From Symbiodinium natans (Eukaryota; Sar; Dinophyceae; Suessiales; Symbiodiniaceae), in the NCBI GenBank assembly GCA_905221605.1, contig CAJNDS010002584.1, positions 62,001-126,000 on the forward strand: a DNA stretch of 64,000 bases, read 5' to 3'. The notes under the pieces are model-generated. The model was not told the origin of the DNA. It searched no databases and worked only from the letters and a program-made list of their open reading frames with translations. The translations under genes were made by a program, and so were the position numbers. Shown piece by piece: positions 17,811-29,247 of this stretch (positions are counted from its first letter, which is position 1; every line of letters starts with the position of its first letter).

Positions 17811-20068
17811 TTGCCAGACAGCCTAAAGACCTTCAAAGGTAGCACTGACGCTATGGGTTCACTAGGAGCTCCTGTCAGCTACCTGGCGATATGCGTGCGT
17901 CCACATTTACATAGTTGTTGTGGTTTTTTGGTGCGTGTTCTCATCTGGGTTTCTGGTCATGTTTCTGTTTGTTGTCTTCGCATTCGTTGTTTTGTGTTTG
18001 TGTTTGTATGGTTGTGTTTGTGTTTGTATGTTTGCTTTCCTTGTTGAAGCCAGCGAAAGTCCGGCAGCTTGCTCTGATCCCTCCTTGGGTACCAAGCATC
18101 AGTCGCATGGAGCAGGATGTCGCAGAGAAAGCCCAGGAAAACGAGCATCCAGAGCTCAAGAAGGCCCAACAGAATCGCAGCACGACGCTTGCGTCAGAGG
18201 GTTTTTTTGGAGATTGCAGATGAGTGGGGCGCACTATGCCACCCCTCCCCCTCCCACCCCTCCCCCTCCCACCCAGTCGCCTGCTTCAATCTGTGTTTGC
18301 CAGGTGGAGGGCTCCAAACCTGCGGACGATTGCCGCAATGATGTGGAAGCATCCGGCGGCATTCGCACATCCCAGAAGGCTGCCAGCAAGAATGATGGCC
18401 TGATCAGCAAGATCGAGTCTGCAAAGTGGGAAGAGCCTCGGTGAATATGTGCATAAGACAGACATGGTCGTGTGCTGTTCAACGCTTTGCTCGGGCTCGC
18501 CGCTAGCTGAGCCGCAAGCCTGCTTTGTTGCGCAAGGTCATCCACAAGGACGACGGAATCATGATGGAGTATCTTCCAAGCAAGTACATCCCGGGCGGGG
18601 CAACGTACAGGGCCCGAGCAACGATCGACTTGCCCATGAGTGTTGAAGATGCATCGTGTCCGGAGAACTTAGACGGGTTTTGGGTTCAAGGGCACGTGCT
18701 GGCTGCCAGTCCTCAGAACATTGTTGTCGGTGTGTTTGGGATGCTGCTGCTGCCAATGTTCATGCGATTTCTCCTTCCTGATGTTGGCATTGCCACGCAT
18801 AGCTGTCCTCTTCTCGCATGTTTGGGCCAATAGATGAACCCAAGCCTTCAATCCCGTGAGTTTCGAAGAGGGCTGTAGCGAGCCATTCGAAATTCGCAGC
18901 AACAGCAACTTATATCCCGAGATTCTTACATCATCTTATCCAACCAGCCCCCAACTGAAGAACTTCAGTTTATTCCTTCATCGGCGCTGGGTTCCCTAGG
19001 ATTTATTGTTTTTAACTGCAAATTCCTTCCTTTATTTTTTTTTTTTTGGGGGGGGGGGGAGTGGTGTTCAGCTTTGCAGCCTTGCAGACACGCAGTCCAG
19101 TCGATGAGAGACCTGAAGCGCCCTCTTCTCTAAGACCGGTCTGCGAAACCACACAACAAACCCTAGACTCCTAGACCTTCAAAGCGCAGGCACTGCTGTG
19201 CTTCATGGACTTCTCTCCCAACAAGCTGCATTATGCGCGCGACTACAAGGATCTCAAGATTGACCAAGTCGTCCACTGCACCGGCATGCTCCCTGGGAAG
19301 CTGCCTGAGGAAAGCACCTTGAACATGAAGTGAAATGGGCAAGCATAGGGTATATCAGGGTACCCTTACAGTTTAGGGTTGGAGGGTTTGGGGTTGAGGG
19401 TTGAGGGTTTAGGGTTTAGGGTTTGGGACATGCTTGAGCGTCTTTTGGCACACTGCTTCAGTGCCAGCACGTAGGGAGATCACAACAACGTCCCAAGGTA
19501 TAGTGGTCGCGACATTGAACTTCGAAGGCTTCTTGTGGTACCTGAAGCCGTTTCTGCCTTCATCGGTTACCCTGCGATGCACCATCGAAGAGGATCCGTC
19601 ATGTCCAGGGCGGTATGACTGGTCCCAGCAGACCCTGGGTACGGATGGCAAGCCAGATGGCCGAAACAAGAAGGCCGGAAGCATTCAGGCACATCCTTCT
19701 GGAGATGCCGGGAGGTGTATGATCTCTTCCCTAAGTGAGGTGGCTCGTCTGCAGTGGGAGGTAACTTTGTGGTATGAGTCGGATGACCTACTGGTTCTTC
19801 GTAGGGAATGAGAGAATTAGGTACCTTCTATCCTAGATCCCCCTTAAACAACCCTTTTGGGGCATCTAAGGGATGCCATAGAAGCTACCTAACTCTTCCC
19901 CAAAGTTCCGCTTCTAAGAAACCCTGTAAGTTGACGAGTGGCGGAGCCAAGGTTCCCTCCTGGCTACACGTGTGGGTCATGAAGTACGCGGCCCCGAAGA
20001 CCAAGACATACCTGGGAGAGTACACAGGAAGATATCTCGCGTACAAGAAGCAGAGCACTCCGGCCTAG
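17811..20068 (+). CDS. Unrecognised multi-exon gene
   Basis: Same-strand exon-like frames, approximate: 18045-18225 (PPWVPSISRMEQDVAEKAQE), 18302-18441 (VEGSKPADDCRNDVEASGG, after a C-rich tract ending GTTTGCCAG), 18530-18690 (HKDDGIMMEYLPSKYIPGG then ARATIDLPMSVEDASC), 19190-19330 (FMDFSPNKLHYARDYKDL), 19470-19805 (VATLNFEGFLWYLKPFLP through SLSEVARLQWEVTLWYESDD) and 19925-20068 (PSWLHVWVMKYAAPKTKTYL, ending STPA with a TAG). The intron before the last exon is a complete inverted-repeat element. I do not recognise the family; a fragment around RATIDLPMS faintly recalls the seipin beta-sandwich, but that is too weak to use. The N-terminus is undefined. Confidence 0.5.
19022..19062 (+). repeat. 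T(n)G(n) run
   Basis: About 15 Ts followed directly by 10 Gs in an intron of the unrecognised gene. Confidence 0.9.
19815..19894 (+). mobile_element. Inverted-repeat element filling an intron
   Basis: The left arm AATTAGGTACCTTCTAT with CCTAGATCCCCCTTA pairs with the right arm GGGGCATCTAAGGGATGCC and ATAGAAGCTACCTAACT. It lies between two exons of the 17.8-20.1 kb gene and accounts for most of that intron. Confidence 0.65.
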
Positions 20069-20077
20069 CAGCCGGGA

Positions 20078-20220
20078 TGAACCCTAAACCCTAAACCCTA
20101 AACCCTAAACCCTAAACCCTAAACCCTAAACCCTAAACCCTAAACCCTAAACCCTAAACCCTAAACCCTAAACCCTAAACCCTAAACCCTAAACCCTAAC
20201 CCTAAACCCTAAACCCTAAA
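20078..20220 (-). repeat. Long CCCTAAA array
   Basis: About 20 units of CCCTAAA with one CCCTAA slip, just downstream of the stop codon of the preceding gene. Confidence 0.95.
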
Positions 20221-23200
20221 ACGCCTCTTGGGCCCTATCTCCGTAGGTTTGCCGTGTGGGCACAGCCGAGACAGGCTGTGCACCGCGGAAGGCAACCGGC
20301 ATCAGCACGAGCATTGAAGCATGGTGGATCTACTCCCCCAAGAGGAGGACTCACCTGTCTTTTTAAATCTGATTCCTGGAGGCTCCTCTTCCCAATCCTC
20401 GGGAGGGCTGCAGATATCAGAGCATCAAGATTGATAGGGCTCAGGGTTGAGGGTTTAGGGTTCAGGGTTTACGGTTTAGGGTTTAGGGTTCAGGGTTTAG
20501 GGTTTAGGGTTTAGGGCTTCAGGAAGTTAAAGTCTTCGGATTGGGCTGCGGAGTCTGAGATGTCCCAGAGGCCCATCGGCATGAGCTCCAGGGCCTCATC
20601 TGCGAGAGTGGTGCGAGACAACGTCTCGGACAAAAAAGTCGGCCCCCCCCCCCTCTTTCGAAGGGAACCCTAAAAGGAATTTGGGGTTTGGGGTTTAGGG
20701 TTTGGGGTTTAGGGTTTAGGGTTTGGGGTTTGGGGTTTAGGGTTTAGGGTTGGGGGATCCCTAAAGGAATCATCCCCATATAGCCCTTGTCTGCCTAGGT
20801 AGTACGCTTAGGATGCCTAAATAGCCCAAGACCTCAACGAAGACGTCGAACGCATACGCGGAGCATGTTCAGATAATGAAACGGCGGAACATGAACTCCA
20901 TAATCGCTCCGATGAAGTTACCTGGTTGTTGTGTGTCTTACTTGTATTGTTTCTTCCTTCATCTCACCCTCAGACTCAGCAGCCCACCCCAACCTCGAAA
21001 ACCAGGGAGCAAGCGGGCACCTGGAAAAGCCATCAACAAGTTTAGGAGTTTGAGGGTTCAAGGGTTGAAGGGTTTGGGATTTCATACGGACGGTTTAGGG
21101 TTTGTAGGCTTAAGTTTAGGGTCCTTCTGCAGTACGACTATGGGAATCTTGTGCTCAAGCCCCTTTTTGCGTGTGATTTGTTTAGTGGCAGTGACAGCGG
21201 CTTCCAGAATCGTACTCTCCGACCCGTACCCTCGACCAGAACTCTGTCCCAAAACCCAGCAAACCCCTTAACCCTAAAAAGCCCTTAAGCCTGAACTCCG
21301 TAGCTGTACCCAAGCATCCCTTATTAACAAGTGCCTATTTTCGAGCATCTTAACTTGAAGGGTACTTCAGGGCGGGGGGGGGGGGTGGCCTAAGCACCTC
21401 CTAAAACCCTTTCTGAAGCCCTCAAAACCCCCTTTATCAGCCCACATTCAAGCCCCCCTTCAAGCCCCCCTTCAACCCCCCTGCAACCCCCCTTAAGCAC
21501 CCCACCCCCCCCCCAAGAAACAAGACTCTGTTCTTGGGGGGATGAGCCCCTCCCTGCGATGGCTTTGCAGCGCAAAATGGTGGGAGCCACGTCTGCATCT
21601 GAAATGTCAGGGCAGACCCGAAACCCAAAAACCCGAAGCCTAAACCCTGACCCCAAACCCTAAGCCTTTAACCCTAAACCCCAAACCCTAAACCCGAATA
21701 AACCTACAACCTAAAAGCCCTCCTGACCACTAGAGAGTGTCGGGGGTGGCTTCAGCCTCGCCAGTCCCAGAGATTCTGCGGAGGGGGGGGGAGGGGGGGG
21801 GGGTTTAAGGTTTAGGGTTTAGGGTTTTGGGTTTAGGGTTTCCCATCTAAACCCCAAACCCTAAAGTCCCCTGAACCTAAGCCCTCCTTTAAAGCGTTGA
21901 GCTCAGGGGTGCTTTGCCTCCTGGCGTTCGCGATCCTGTGGACAGATGGCTGCAAGGGGAGGGTGGGGGGGGGGGTTCAGGGTCTGAGGGCGGTTTTAGG
22001 GCTTTTGGTTTAGGGTTTAGGGTTTAGGGCTTAGAAGATTTTTTTTGGGGGGGCGGGGCTTTGGGGGGGGGGGGGGGGGGGGGGAATTTACCACAGTTCA
22101 GGGTTTAACGTGTCCAGGCTGAGGTGTGGAGTTCAGCTGTTGGGCGTTTGGGTTTGTCCAGGACAGAATGTAGGGTTCGGAAGAATTTGAAAAAAATCGT
22201 ATTGCTTGATATGGTTCCTTTATAATCATACAAAAACTATAACAACCCCCAAAACCCTGTTCTAATCATGAAGGCCCAGATAGTAGGAGCCGCAGCCCTT
22301 CGCGGGCTCTTTTAGGGGATGTTTAGTCTTTGGGCTTTGCATGTAGGGCTCTTATCGTTATCGCTAGGATGCGCATAATTCTCATGATCGATGGAATCAA
22401 GTATTGCTGTGGTTCTTATGATTATGATAATGATGCTTAGCCAGCATTGTTCCTATCATGAATCTCAGTCCGCCTAAACCCTAAGCCCTAAACCCTATCA
22501 ACCCTAAACCCATGGGCAAAAGCCCAGGGTCAAGAGCAGCCCCCGTGGGCGCCCCTGAACTCAGGCAAGCAACCTACGTGTTCACGCACTGGCGCGCCGG
22601 CCCGCTGTCCACATGCCTGCGCAAGGCAGCGTGGAGGGTCTAGGGTTTTAGGGTTTAGGGTATAGGGTTTAGGGTTTAGTTCGAAGGGGCTATAAGGGTT
22701 TATTAGGAACACTGCGGCTTATCTGGAGGCTATACGTGGTTAGGGGATGTTGTGCTTGGAAAGCTCTTCTTTACGGCGCCCGACGCCCCTGGAAGTCATC
22801 TTATCAGGGGTTCAGCGTTTAGGGTTTAGGGTTTAGGGTTTAGGGTAGTAGCCTTTGCATCCGTCAGTGTAGATTAAGGTCTGAGGGGCAACCTCTTCCC
22901 GGAGTCAGACGCCGCCAGCAACCCGAAGCCCTAACATGCCCTGAAGTTCGAGAACCTTATGATCCTCCCTCCCTGAAGGCTGGAAGCTAGGGAGCCTTAA
23001 CATCTTACTCCCCTATGTAATCCCAATGTATACCTCTTGCAGTCCCTATATACCTAAGTCGCCCCTACATCACCCCCAACCCTAAACCCCAAACCCTAAA
23101 CCCTAAACCCCAAACCCTAAACCCTAAACCCTAAACCCTAAACCCTAAACCCCAAGGTCCCTTAGAAGGGTCCTTGAGTCCCTTGATCTCAGGACTCGCC

Positions 23201-23299
23201 GGGCTTCCAGCGCATGTCCAGAGACATGGCGAGCCCCGACCGACATAGGGGTTTTGGGTTTAGGGTTTAGGGTTTGCATGCTGTGCTGAGAGCTGAGGC
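20221..23299. other. Array-rich stretch without a supportable gene
   Basis: Two + frames at 20240-20433 compete (one is MVDLLPQEEDSPVFLNLIPG from an ATG at 20320) and neither is compelling. TTTAGGG/TTTGGGG tracts lie at 20440-20515 and 20675-20755; G/C homopolymers at 20641, 21373, 21783 and 22064-22085; CCCTAAA at 23075-23150. A short island at 23160-23250 reads RVLESLDLRTRRASSACP. Otherwise A/C-rich or G/T-rich debris of the heptamer. Confidence 0.4.
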
Positions 23300-23494
23300 T
23301 TGTTGGTGAGGTGGGCTTCGGGCATCTCTGTGGGTTTGACGTCTGACGAAGTTTATCAGTTCCCCCTGCACCCGGATATCTTAAACGCCGAAGTCTCCGT
23401 GTCGTCCTGGCAGCGAGACGCTAGCTCGCCCCGCAAGCGCACCCAGTTCAAGCCTTCGGCCTTCCAGTCTCCCAGCTTCAAACCTAAACCCTAA
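23300..23494 (+). CDS. Hypothetical exon-like frame
   Basis: The open frame contains TSDEVYQFPLHPDILNAEVS then SSWQRDASSPRKRTQFKPSA and runs into a CCCTAAA array, which ends it. The non-repeat part looks like genuine protein. The ATG at 23300 may be coincidental. No family recognised. Confidence 0.35.
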   Translation: MLVRWASGISVGLTSDEVYQFPLHPDILNAEVSVSSWQRDASSPRKRTQFKPSAFQSPSFKPKP

Positions 23495-23617
23495 ACCCTA
23501 AACCCTAAACCCTAAAGACTCCTTTCAATCCACCCCTCCAATGACAGCCCCCCCTGACCCTCCATGAACACAAGGAAAGGAAGAGCCTTCGTCTCCCAAA
23601 GCCAGTGCCCACCTAAC

Positions 23618-23715
23618 ACCCTAACACCCTAACACCCTAACACCTAAACCCCTAAACCCCTAAACCCCTAAACCCCTAAACCCCTAAACCCTAAACCCTA
23701 AACCCTTAACCCGAA
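23618..23715 (-). repeat. AACACCCT and CCCCTAAA octamer arrays
   Basis: Four AACACCCT units, then about seven TAAACCCC octamers, then standard CCCTAAA units: three variants in neighbouring homogeneous blocks. Confidence 0.9.
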
Positions 23716-23856
23716 ACCCGAAACCCCAAAAGCACCCAAAGGCGCTTCTTTCAGTCGCGCGGCGTGCTGGCACACCCTTGGGTGCTTACAATGGTCGCCG
23801 CACTGAGGCCCCTCACCGTTTGCCTGCGTGATCGGGAAGGGCACAGCTACGGTACC

Positions 23857-23944
23857 CCCTAAACCCTAAACCCTAAACCCTAAACCCTAAACCCTAAACC
23901 CTAAACCCTAAACCCTAAACCCTAAACCCTAAACCCTAAACCCT
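23857..23944 (-). repeat. CCCTAAA array
   Basis: About 12 perfect units. Confidence 0.95.
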
Positions 23945-24214
23945 CGCCCTGGGATGCCTGAAGCGTGGCTGACCTACCAGTACTGGGCTGCCTCAAGTTC
24001 ACGCATAATGGCTCCCATGTCTCTTAGGGTTTAGGGTTTATAGGGTTTATAGGATTTAGAGGGTTTGTAGGCTTTGTAGGCTGTATACGGTTTATAGACT
24101 TTGTAGGCTTTGTAGGGTTAAAAGAGTTTATAGGGTTTTCAGGGTTTATGGGCATTCTAGGCTTTGTAGGGGTTTATAGGCTTTGAGTTTGGGGTTTAGG
24201 GTTTGGGCTTGCAG

Positions 24215-24310
24215 CCAGCCCGAGAGGTATGGTGCCAACAGCGTCGAGATCGACGGGGCAGTCCACACCGTAGACCACGACATTGACATCCGCCTGCTGG
24301 CCCTAACCAG
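24215..24310 (+). CDS. Hypothetical exon-like frame
   Basis: A frame reading SQPERYGANSVEIDGAVHTV then DHDIDIRLLALTS, between TTTAGGG-derived sequence and an AT-rich trinucleotide tract (24310-24415, TAT/TTA repeats). Short and unrecognised. Confidence 0.3.
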
Positions 24311-24415
24311 TACTTATTACTGTTCTGAGTATTCTTGTACTATTACTATTTTTATTATTATGACTATTGTGATTATACTACTGTTTGAATATTATTATTA
24401 TCATACAATTGTTGC

Positions 24416-25346
24416 GATTAGTTCGGACGTTGAGATTAGGGCTTTCCAGCACGTCTGCGGGGGTTCTTTCTAGGGCGTTTGGGACTTACGGGTCCGGGGT
24501 TCAGAGGCTGACAGGCGTGTGGGGGGTGGAGCAGGCCATGTAAAAGTTTAGGCTTGCTGGCCCCTAGCCTTGGGCCCTTAAGGATACAACCACAAAAGCT
24601 TTTACAGCCCCCCCCCCCCCCCCGACAAACTCTCTCCAAAGACAATGTTGACCCTGTAAACCCAAAAAGGATTGGTCCTCCCCAGCAATCTGACGTTGCC
24701 GGATGTCCTCGACGATTTGGCCACCCGTTGCAAGGGCTGAGAGGGCGAACAAGGATTGAGGCAGTTGAGTGAGCGAGCGAGGGAGCGAAGGAAGACAAGA
24801 GGGAGGGAGGGATATGGGGCTTCGAAGACAGGGTACCCTTTTTGGGGGTTCCGATAATAAGGATTATAGTAAAGTATTTCGGGGGTATATTCGGGGTACC
24901 CCGAATTTCGGAAAGCCGCATATGTTTGGTGAACATATCCGGAAGTTGGTGTACTTATCGGGGCTGGGGGCCACGCAACAAGCAAGAGACCAGGACGCAT
25001 GAGTGTGGGTTTAGGGTTTAGGGTTTAGGGTCAAAAGGGTAGAGGTGTTTAGGTTTAGGATTTAGGCCGCATGACAACGCCTCAAAGACCGCGCGGTTAA
25101 TAGGGACTACATTGTTGCTACCCCCTCGTAGAATCCCGATTAAGGACCGTTCGTATATAAGGGGGAACATCGCCTGTTGTTTCTGACCACATCGAGGGAG
25201 ATGTCGGAAAGGTCAAAGCAGTCGGGTGATGACCCTAAACCCTAAACCCTAAACCCCAAAACCCCAAAACCCTAGAAAAGACCGAAAGACAAAGCTTCGC
25301 AAGCACCGACCCTGGGGTCGCCGGCTAAGAGATATGTGATATCGGC
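24416..25346. other. Mixed sequence with F4-like and F1-like elements
   Basis: A C run at 24607-24624; an F4-like stretch at 24829-24920 (AGGGTACCCTTTTTGGGGGT ... GGGTATATTCGGGGTACCCC); TTTAGGG units at 25009; and a decayed F1 copy at 25098-25175 (TTAAGGACCGTTCGTATATA then AGGGGGAACATC). Open frames here overlap the homopolymer and are not supported. Confidence 0.45.
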
Positions 25347-25470
25347 CCTAAACCCTAAACCCTAAACCCTAAACCCTAAACCCTAAACCCTAAACCCTAA
25401 ACCCTAAACCCTAAACCCTAGCCCTAAACCCTAAACCCTAGCCCTAAACCCTAAACTCCCTAAACCCTAA
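25347..25470 (-). repeat. CCCTAAA array
   Basis: About 16 units with CCCTAG interruptions. Confidence 0.95.
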
Positions 25471-25587
25471 ACCTCCACAAAGGCTTACTTTCGGGGAGCC
25501 CCTTGGAAAGAGCATCCAGATCATCCCCCCAGGTCCCTCTGAGAGGCTGCAGCAAGAGCCCCTAAGACTCCCACACTTGCTTTTTTA

Positions 25588-25676
25588 TGGTTTAGGGTTT
25601 AGGGTTTAGGGTTATTTAGGGTTTAGGGTTTAGGGTTTAGGGTTTAGGGTTTAGGGTTTAGGGTTTAGGGTTTAGG
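25588..25676 (+). repeat. TTTAGGG array
   Basis: Three units, a TTATTTAGGG slip, then about eight perfect units. It lies 120 bases from a long array of the opposite orientation. Confidence 0.95.
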
Positions 25677-25967
25677 CTGCTGGTACTTCAGAAGATCATG
25701 AGCTCGAGCTTGAGGAAAGCTTCCTTTGGAAATCCGGCCACTGGGTCAAGGCTGGCAGGGGTTACTGGCTGCTAAACCCTAGACCCTCGACCCCAAGCCC
25801 TACACCCTAAACCCTAAACCCTAAACCCTAAACCCTGGACCCTAGCCCTAAACCCTAAACTCCAAACACCAAACCCCCTGAAGCATTAAAGGGGTCATGG
25901 AGGCGCGAGGGCTCAAGAGTTGAGGATTTGGGCATCAAGCTTTCAGGGTTCCGGGTTTAGGGTTTAG

Positions 25968-26092
25968 TGCTAGGGCTTAGGGCTTAGGGCTTAGGGCTTA
26001 GGGTTTAGGGTTTAGGGTTTAGGGTTTAGGGTTTAGGGTTTAGGGTTTAGGGTTTAGGGTTTAGGGTTTAGGGTTTAGGGTTTACAGTAGGG
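25968..26092 (+). repeat. GGGCTTA then TTTAGGG array
   Basis: Four GGGCTTA variants followed by about 14 standard TTTAGGG units, a second site where the CTTAGGG variant forms its own block. Confidence 0.95.
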
Positions 26093-26282
26093 TTTATGGT
26101 TTAGCGGCTTGCCCACGTGTCAAGAAGTGACCATGGCTGAGCATCTTGCCCGGCAGTGTCACTGTCGGTCAGTTGCCAGTTGCCAAGAAGGGGTTCAGGG
26201 TTCAGGGTTTAGGGTTTGTGGTTTGTGGGTTTGGGGCTTCTTCTTGTGGGGATCCTTTTCAATGGAGTTGAGGGGGTGTTCG

Positions 26283-26419
26283 CCGAAAAAGGCTGGACAA
26301 ATGAACTCGACGTAGGGAGCATACTTTCGCCGCCTCAGCTCCTTTACCCCAAAGATGTTCTTATTGCCGTACTGCAGCTTGGGGCTTTTTGGGAACAACG
26401 GGCAAAGATTCTTGAGTGA
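26283..26419 (+). CDS. Hypothetical exon-like frame (strand uncertain)
   Basis: The + frame reads EKGWTNELDVGSILSPPQLL then YPKDVLIAVLQLGAFWEQRA and stops at TGA. The - strand over the same bases is equally protein-like (LQYGNKNIFGVKELRRRKYA then PYVEFICPAFFGE). The + strand is preferred only because every recognised host gene here is on +. Confidence 0.3.
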
Positions 26420-26565
26420 TGTAGCATCTCGTAACTACACGGGCACAGCCTCAACGTAGAGACAGATCATAGCAGTACCCTGTCAGATGAATCCAGTGCC
26501 ACCCCAAACCCGAAACCACAAACCCTAAGCCCTAAACCCTAAACATACATTGCACCTAACCCAGA

Positions 26566-26651
26566 AGTCGACTGCCGCCCCGTAACTCGGAGTAGCTGCC
26601 CTCTTTGCGCGAGGCCTTTCCTTGTGGGCTCCGGAAAGCAACCTGTCTGAG
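26566..26651 (+). CDS. Hypothetical Cys-rich exon-like frame
   Basis: The frame EVDCRPVTRSSCPLCARPFL then VGSGKQPV and TGA contains a CPLC pair, so it might be part of a small zinc-binding motif. Only 28 codons, not recognised. Confidence 0.25.
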
Positions 26652-27074
26652 GGACTGGCACGCATGTTTTATGATATAGTAATGGAATCATATGAAGATA
26701 GAATAAGCCATAAACCCTAGAATCCTAAACCCGAAGCATACCTAAATGTAGCCACATAATATCGGCTCCTGGGCTCATACACGCGACTGCATCCCAGACA
26801 GCACGAGTTCGACGGCCAAGCCCTGACCCTGTCAACCTGAAGCCCCTTGCTTGGTTAAAACCTAAACCCGAAACCCTAAACCCTAAACCCTAAACCCTAA
26901 ACACAGAAAGTGCGAGTCGAACCCTACACGCTGCGCCCTTGGCCGCCTGTTCCGCCCGAAGTCTCAACTCCCCAATCTCACTGCGCAATGTCTAGGTGAG
27001 CCCCCAGCCAGTAGGCTTCGGGTTTAGGGTTTAGGGTTTAGGGTTGTAAGGGAACCGAACTCCCCTAAAATTAT

Positions 27075-27290
27075 ATGACAGGGAAATTCTGGAGCTGGGC
27101 ATTTCGGGGACAGTGTGGGGTTAGGCTCTCCAGAGAGACTCTGGAGTTGGGCACTTCAGGGAGACTCTGAAGATAGGCACTCGGGGACACTCTGGGTCCA
27201 GGAGAAAGGGAGACTCTGGAGACTCTGGGGCTTTGGGGCTGGGCACTCCAGGGAGACCCTGGGGTTGGGCACTCCAGGGATGAGCGAGGA
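27075..27290. repeat. Imperfect GACTCTGGAG / GGGCACTCCAGG minisatellite
   Basis: The phrases GGGAGACTCTGGAG and GGGCACTCCAGGGA recur five or six times with variable spacing (for example 27128, 27173, 27206, 27240, 27268). It directly precedes the exon-like frame at 27331. Confidence 0.75.
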
Positions 27291-27330
27291 GTAGACCGGG
27301 CGAGGAAAAGAGTTCAGTTTGAAATCTAAC

Positions 27331-27435
27331 ATGGGGAACAAGGTGCCCTTGACGCCCAGGTCGGCCAGTTCAACCCAGCACTGCTGTTCTTCGGAACGCC
27401 CTCAGCGGCTGGATGGATGCAGGCTGTGACCCGAA
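27331..27435 (+). CDS. Hypothetical exon-like frame
   Basis: The frame reads GALDAQVGQFNPALLFFGTP then SAAGWMQAVTRKL before entering a TTTAGGG tract. The composition is hydrophobic and protein-like, and AACAAG just upstream could be a 3' splice site. Family not recognised. Confidence 0.4.
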
Positions 27436-27629
27436 AACTCTTAGGATTTAGGGTTTAGGGTTTAGGATTAGGGTTTGGGGTTTGGTTTTGGGGTTTGGGG
27501 TTTAGGGTTTAGGGTTTAGGGTTTACTAAACCCTAAACCAAAACCTGTGATTGCTGCAGTCCTCGATGCTTGCGGGGCTGAGGGCGAGTTGCTCACTCCC
27601 GCGCTGGGTTCAAGAAGGAAGTGGCCTTG

Positions 27630-27694
27630 GGTTCAGGGTTTAGGGTTTAGGGTTTAGGGTTTAGGGTTTAGGGTTTAGGGTTTAGGGTTTAGGG
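27630..27694 (+). repeat. TTTAGGG array
   Basis: Nine units, the first TTCAGGG. Confidence 0.95.
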
Positions 27695-29084
27695 ACAGCA
27701 GCGCTTGGAGGGCTCTTATTGGTAGAAGGTTTGGGTTCATAGTAGAGGCTGCGAGGGGAACACCCCCCCCCCCCCCCCAAATGCCTTTTCTAGAAGCCCT
27801 AACCTTAAACCCTAAGCCCTAACCCTAAACCCTAAACCCTAAACCCTAAACCCTAAACCCGCAAAAAGAGGCGACCACCCTGATGCCCCACGTGCTGTCT
27901 CTTTGGGCTCGCAAGCACTCACCGCCTCCTGTCAGCCGACCAAGCTAGCTACGGATAGGAAGTCCGAAGCCCTAAACCCCAACAACTTTGGTTTAGGGTT
28001 TAGGGAGGTTTAGGGTTTAGGGTTTAGGGTTTGCTGTGATAGGGCGTAGATGCTGTGAAGGTTAGGTTTTGGAACAAGCTCGAAAGCTTCGTGAGGTGCG
28101 AAGAGCCATCTAACACTTTTCTCCCACCCCACGCCGTCCGAGGCGGCAAAGCCACCCAAACCTATTCCTTTTAGGGTTTACGCCTAAACTCAAGGGAAGT
28201 TTGATGACGTTGGGGGTTGGGTGGGAGAGTCAAAGGAATGGACGGGGTTTCAGGTGATGTTTCAGGTTGGGGTCCCGGTTGGGTCCCAGGGGGGGGTCAG
28301 AAATCAGCCCTGGTCCCTGGCGAGGGCTGCAGGACCCCTGAAAATGCCAGCGCTCTCGAGGAAGAAGGGTGGGGGGGGGGTTTAGGGTTGTTGACTTAGT
28401 CTTGGTCCCGACAAGAACTCCGGTACCGGGCCCATCGTGGGTGCTACTGACCCCCAAAGTAGGGGGGCCTTGAGTTTGGGGTTTAGGGTTTAGGGTTCAG
28501 GGTTTAGGGTTTAGGATTTAGGGTTTAGGGGGGTTGAAGTGGGTTTTAAAAACTGAAGGGCTGAGCCCCACATGCCCACAGAACCTGCCAGCAAAGCGAA
28601 ACGGGGCCTCCGAGGGAAACAGGCCACAGAAACTTTCAACCCGGGCTCGCTGATTTAGGGTTTAGGGTTTAGGGTTCAGGGTTTAGGGTTCAGGGTTCTA
28701 CAAGGTTTTGGGCTTCCAGGTTGAAGGTGGACTTTTTGTCCCTCTCCCTGACTCAATACCCAGCCAGAGCAAGACCTCCGATCATTCCCACGGATTTTAT
28801 AGCATCTCTGGTGTCGGCTATCCAGGGTTGCTGGCTGGTTATTTTAGTAGCTGAGTAGGTGACCTCCTTTAACCTTTTGGGGCATATTTATTCCTACGTT
28901 CTTTAAAGGTTAACCTTCTTTGGTCTCAGCAACCAGGCTATAGGGGGGCTCAGAGAAAAGAAAGCCCTGGTGGCAACAAAGACGCAGAAGCCCTGAACCC
29001 CTGAACCTTTCTTCCCTGAAGCCAAAAAGCCTCAGACTCTGAACGCCTGAACTCCCACCGGCCCTAAAGATTTAGGGTTTAGGG
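27695..29084. other. Array, homopolymer and foldback stretch
   Basis: A C run at 27763-27779, CCCTAAA units at 27822-27860, degenerate TTTAGGG tracts at 28000, 28478-28535 and 28655-28700, and a short exon-like frame at about 28738-28855 (PLPDSIPSQSKTSDHSHGFY). No gene can be named. Confidence 0.45.
28862..28922. mobile_element. Foldback element, family F3
   Basis: ACCTCCTTTAACCTTTTGGGG pairs imperfectly with CTTTAAAGGTTAACCTTCTT. It is similar to the elements at 8633 and 14140 and ends near CTCAG, a possible 3' splice site. Confidence 0.55.
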
Positions 29085-29247
29085 TGGCCGAGAGCCCTTT
29101 GCAAAACGGGCTTAGAGTAAACCTGATAGGCTCAGAAGCCACAAACTCCACTGAGGGCACTGGCACCCGTTGCTGGCTTCCTGGCTCAGGTGAGGAGGGC
29201 TTTGCAGATTCCGCTGCTAGGTTCTTGGTAAGGAGCCCAAATTGAGC
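29085..29247 (+). CDS. Hypothetical exon-like frame
   Basis: The frame after a TTTAGGG unit reads VAESPLQNGLRVNLIGSEAT, continues TEGTGTRCWLPGSGEEGFAD and ends LVRSPN with a TGA. It has balanced composition and no repeats. The opposite strand is open too (29032-29280) but less convincing. Not recognised. Confidence 0.4.

Noticed and set aside
18530-18690. Seipin assignment for the 17.8-20.1 kb gene
   Set aside because: Only one short stretch resembles the family; the other exons do not follow the seipin pattern.
24436-25002. Overlapping ORFs of 130-166 codons on minus
   Set aside because: They run through a G/C homopolymer and an F4-like element, and the peptide is Pro/Gly-rich low complexity.
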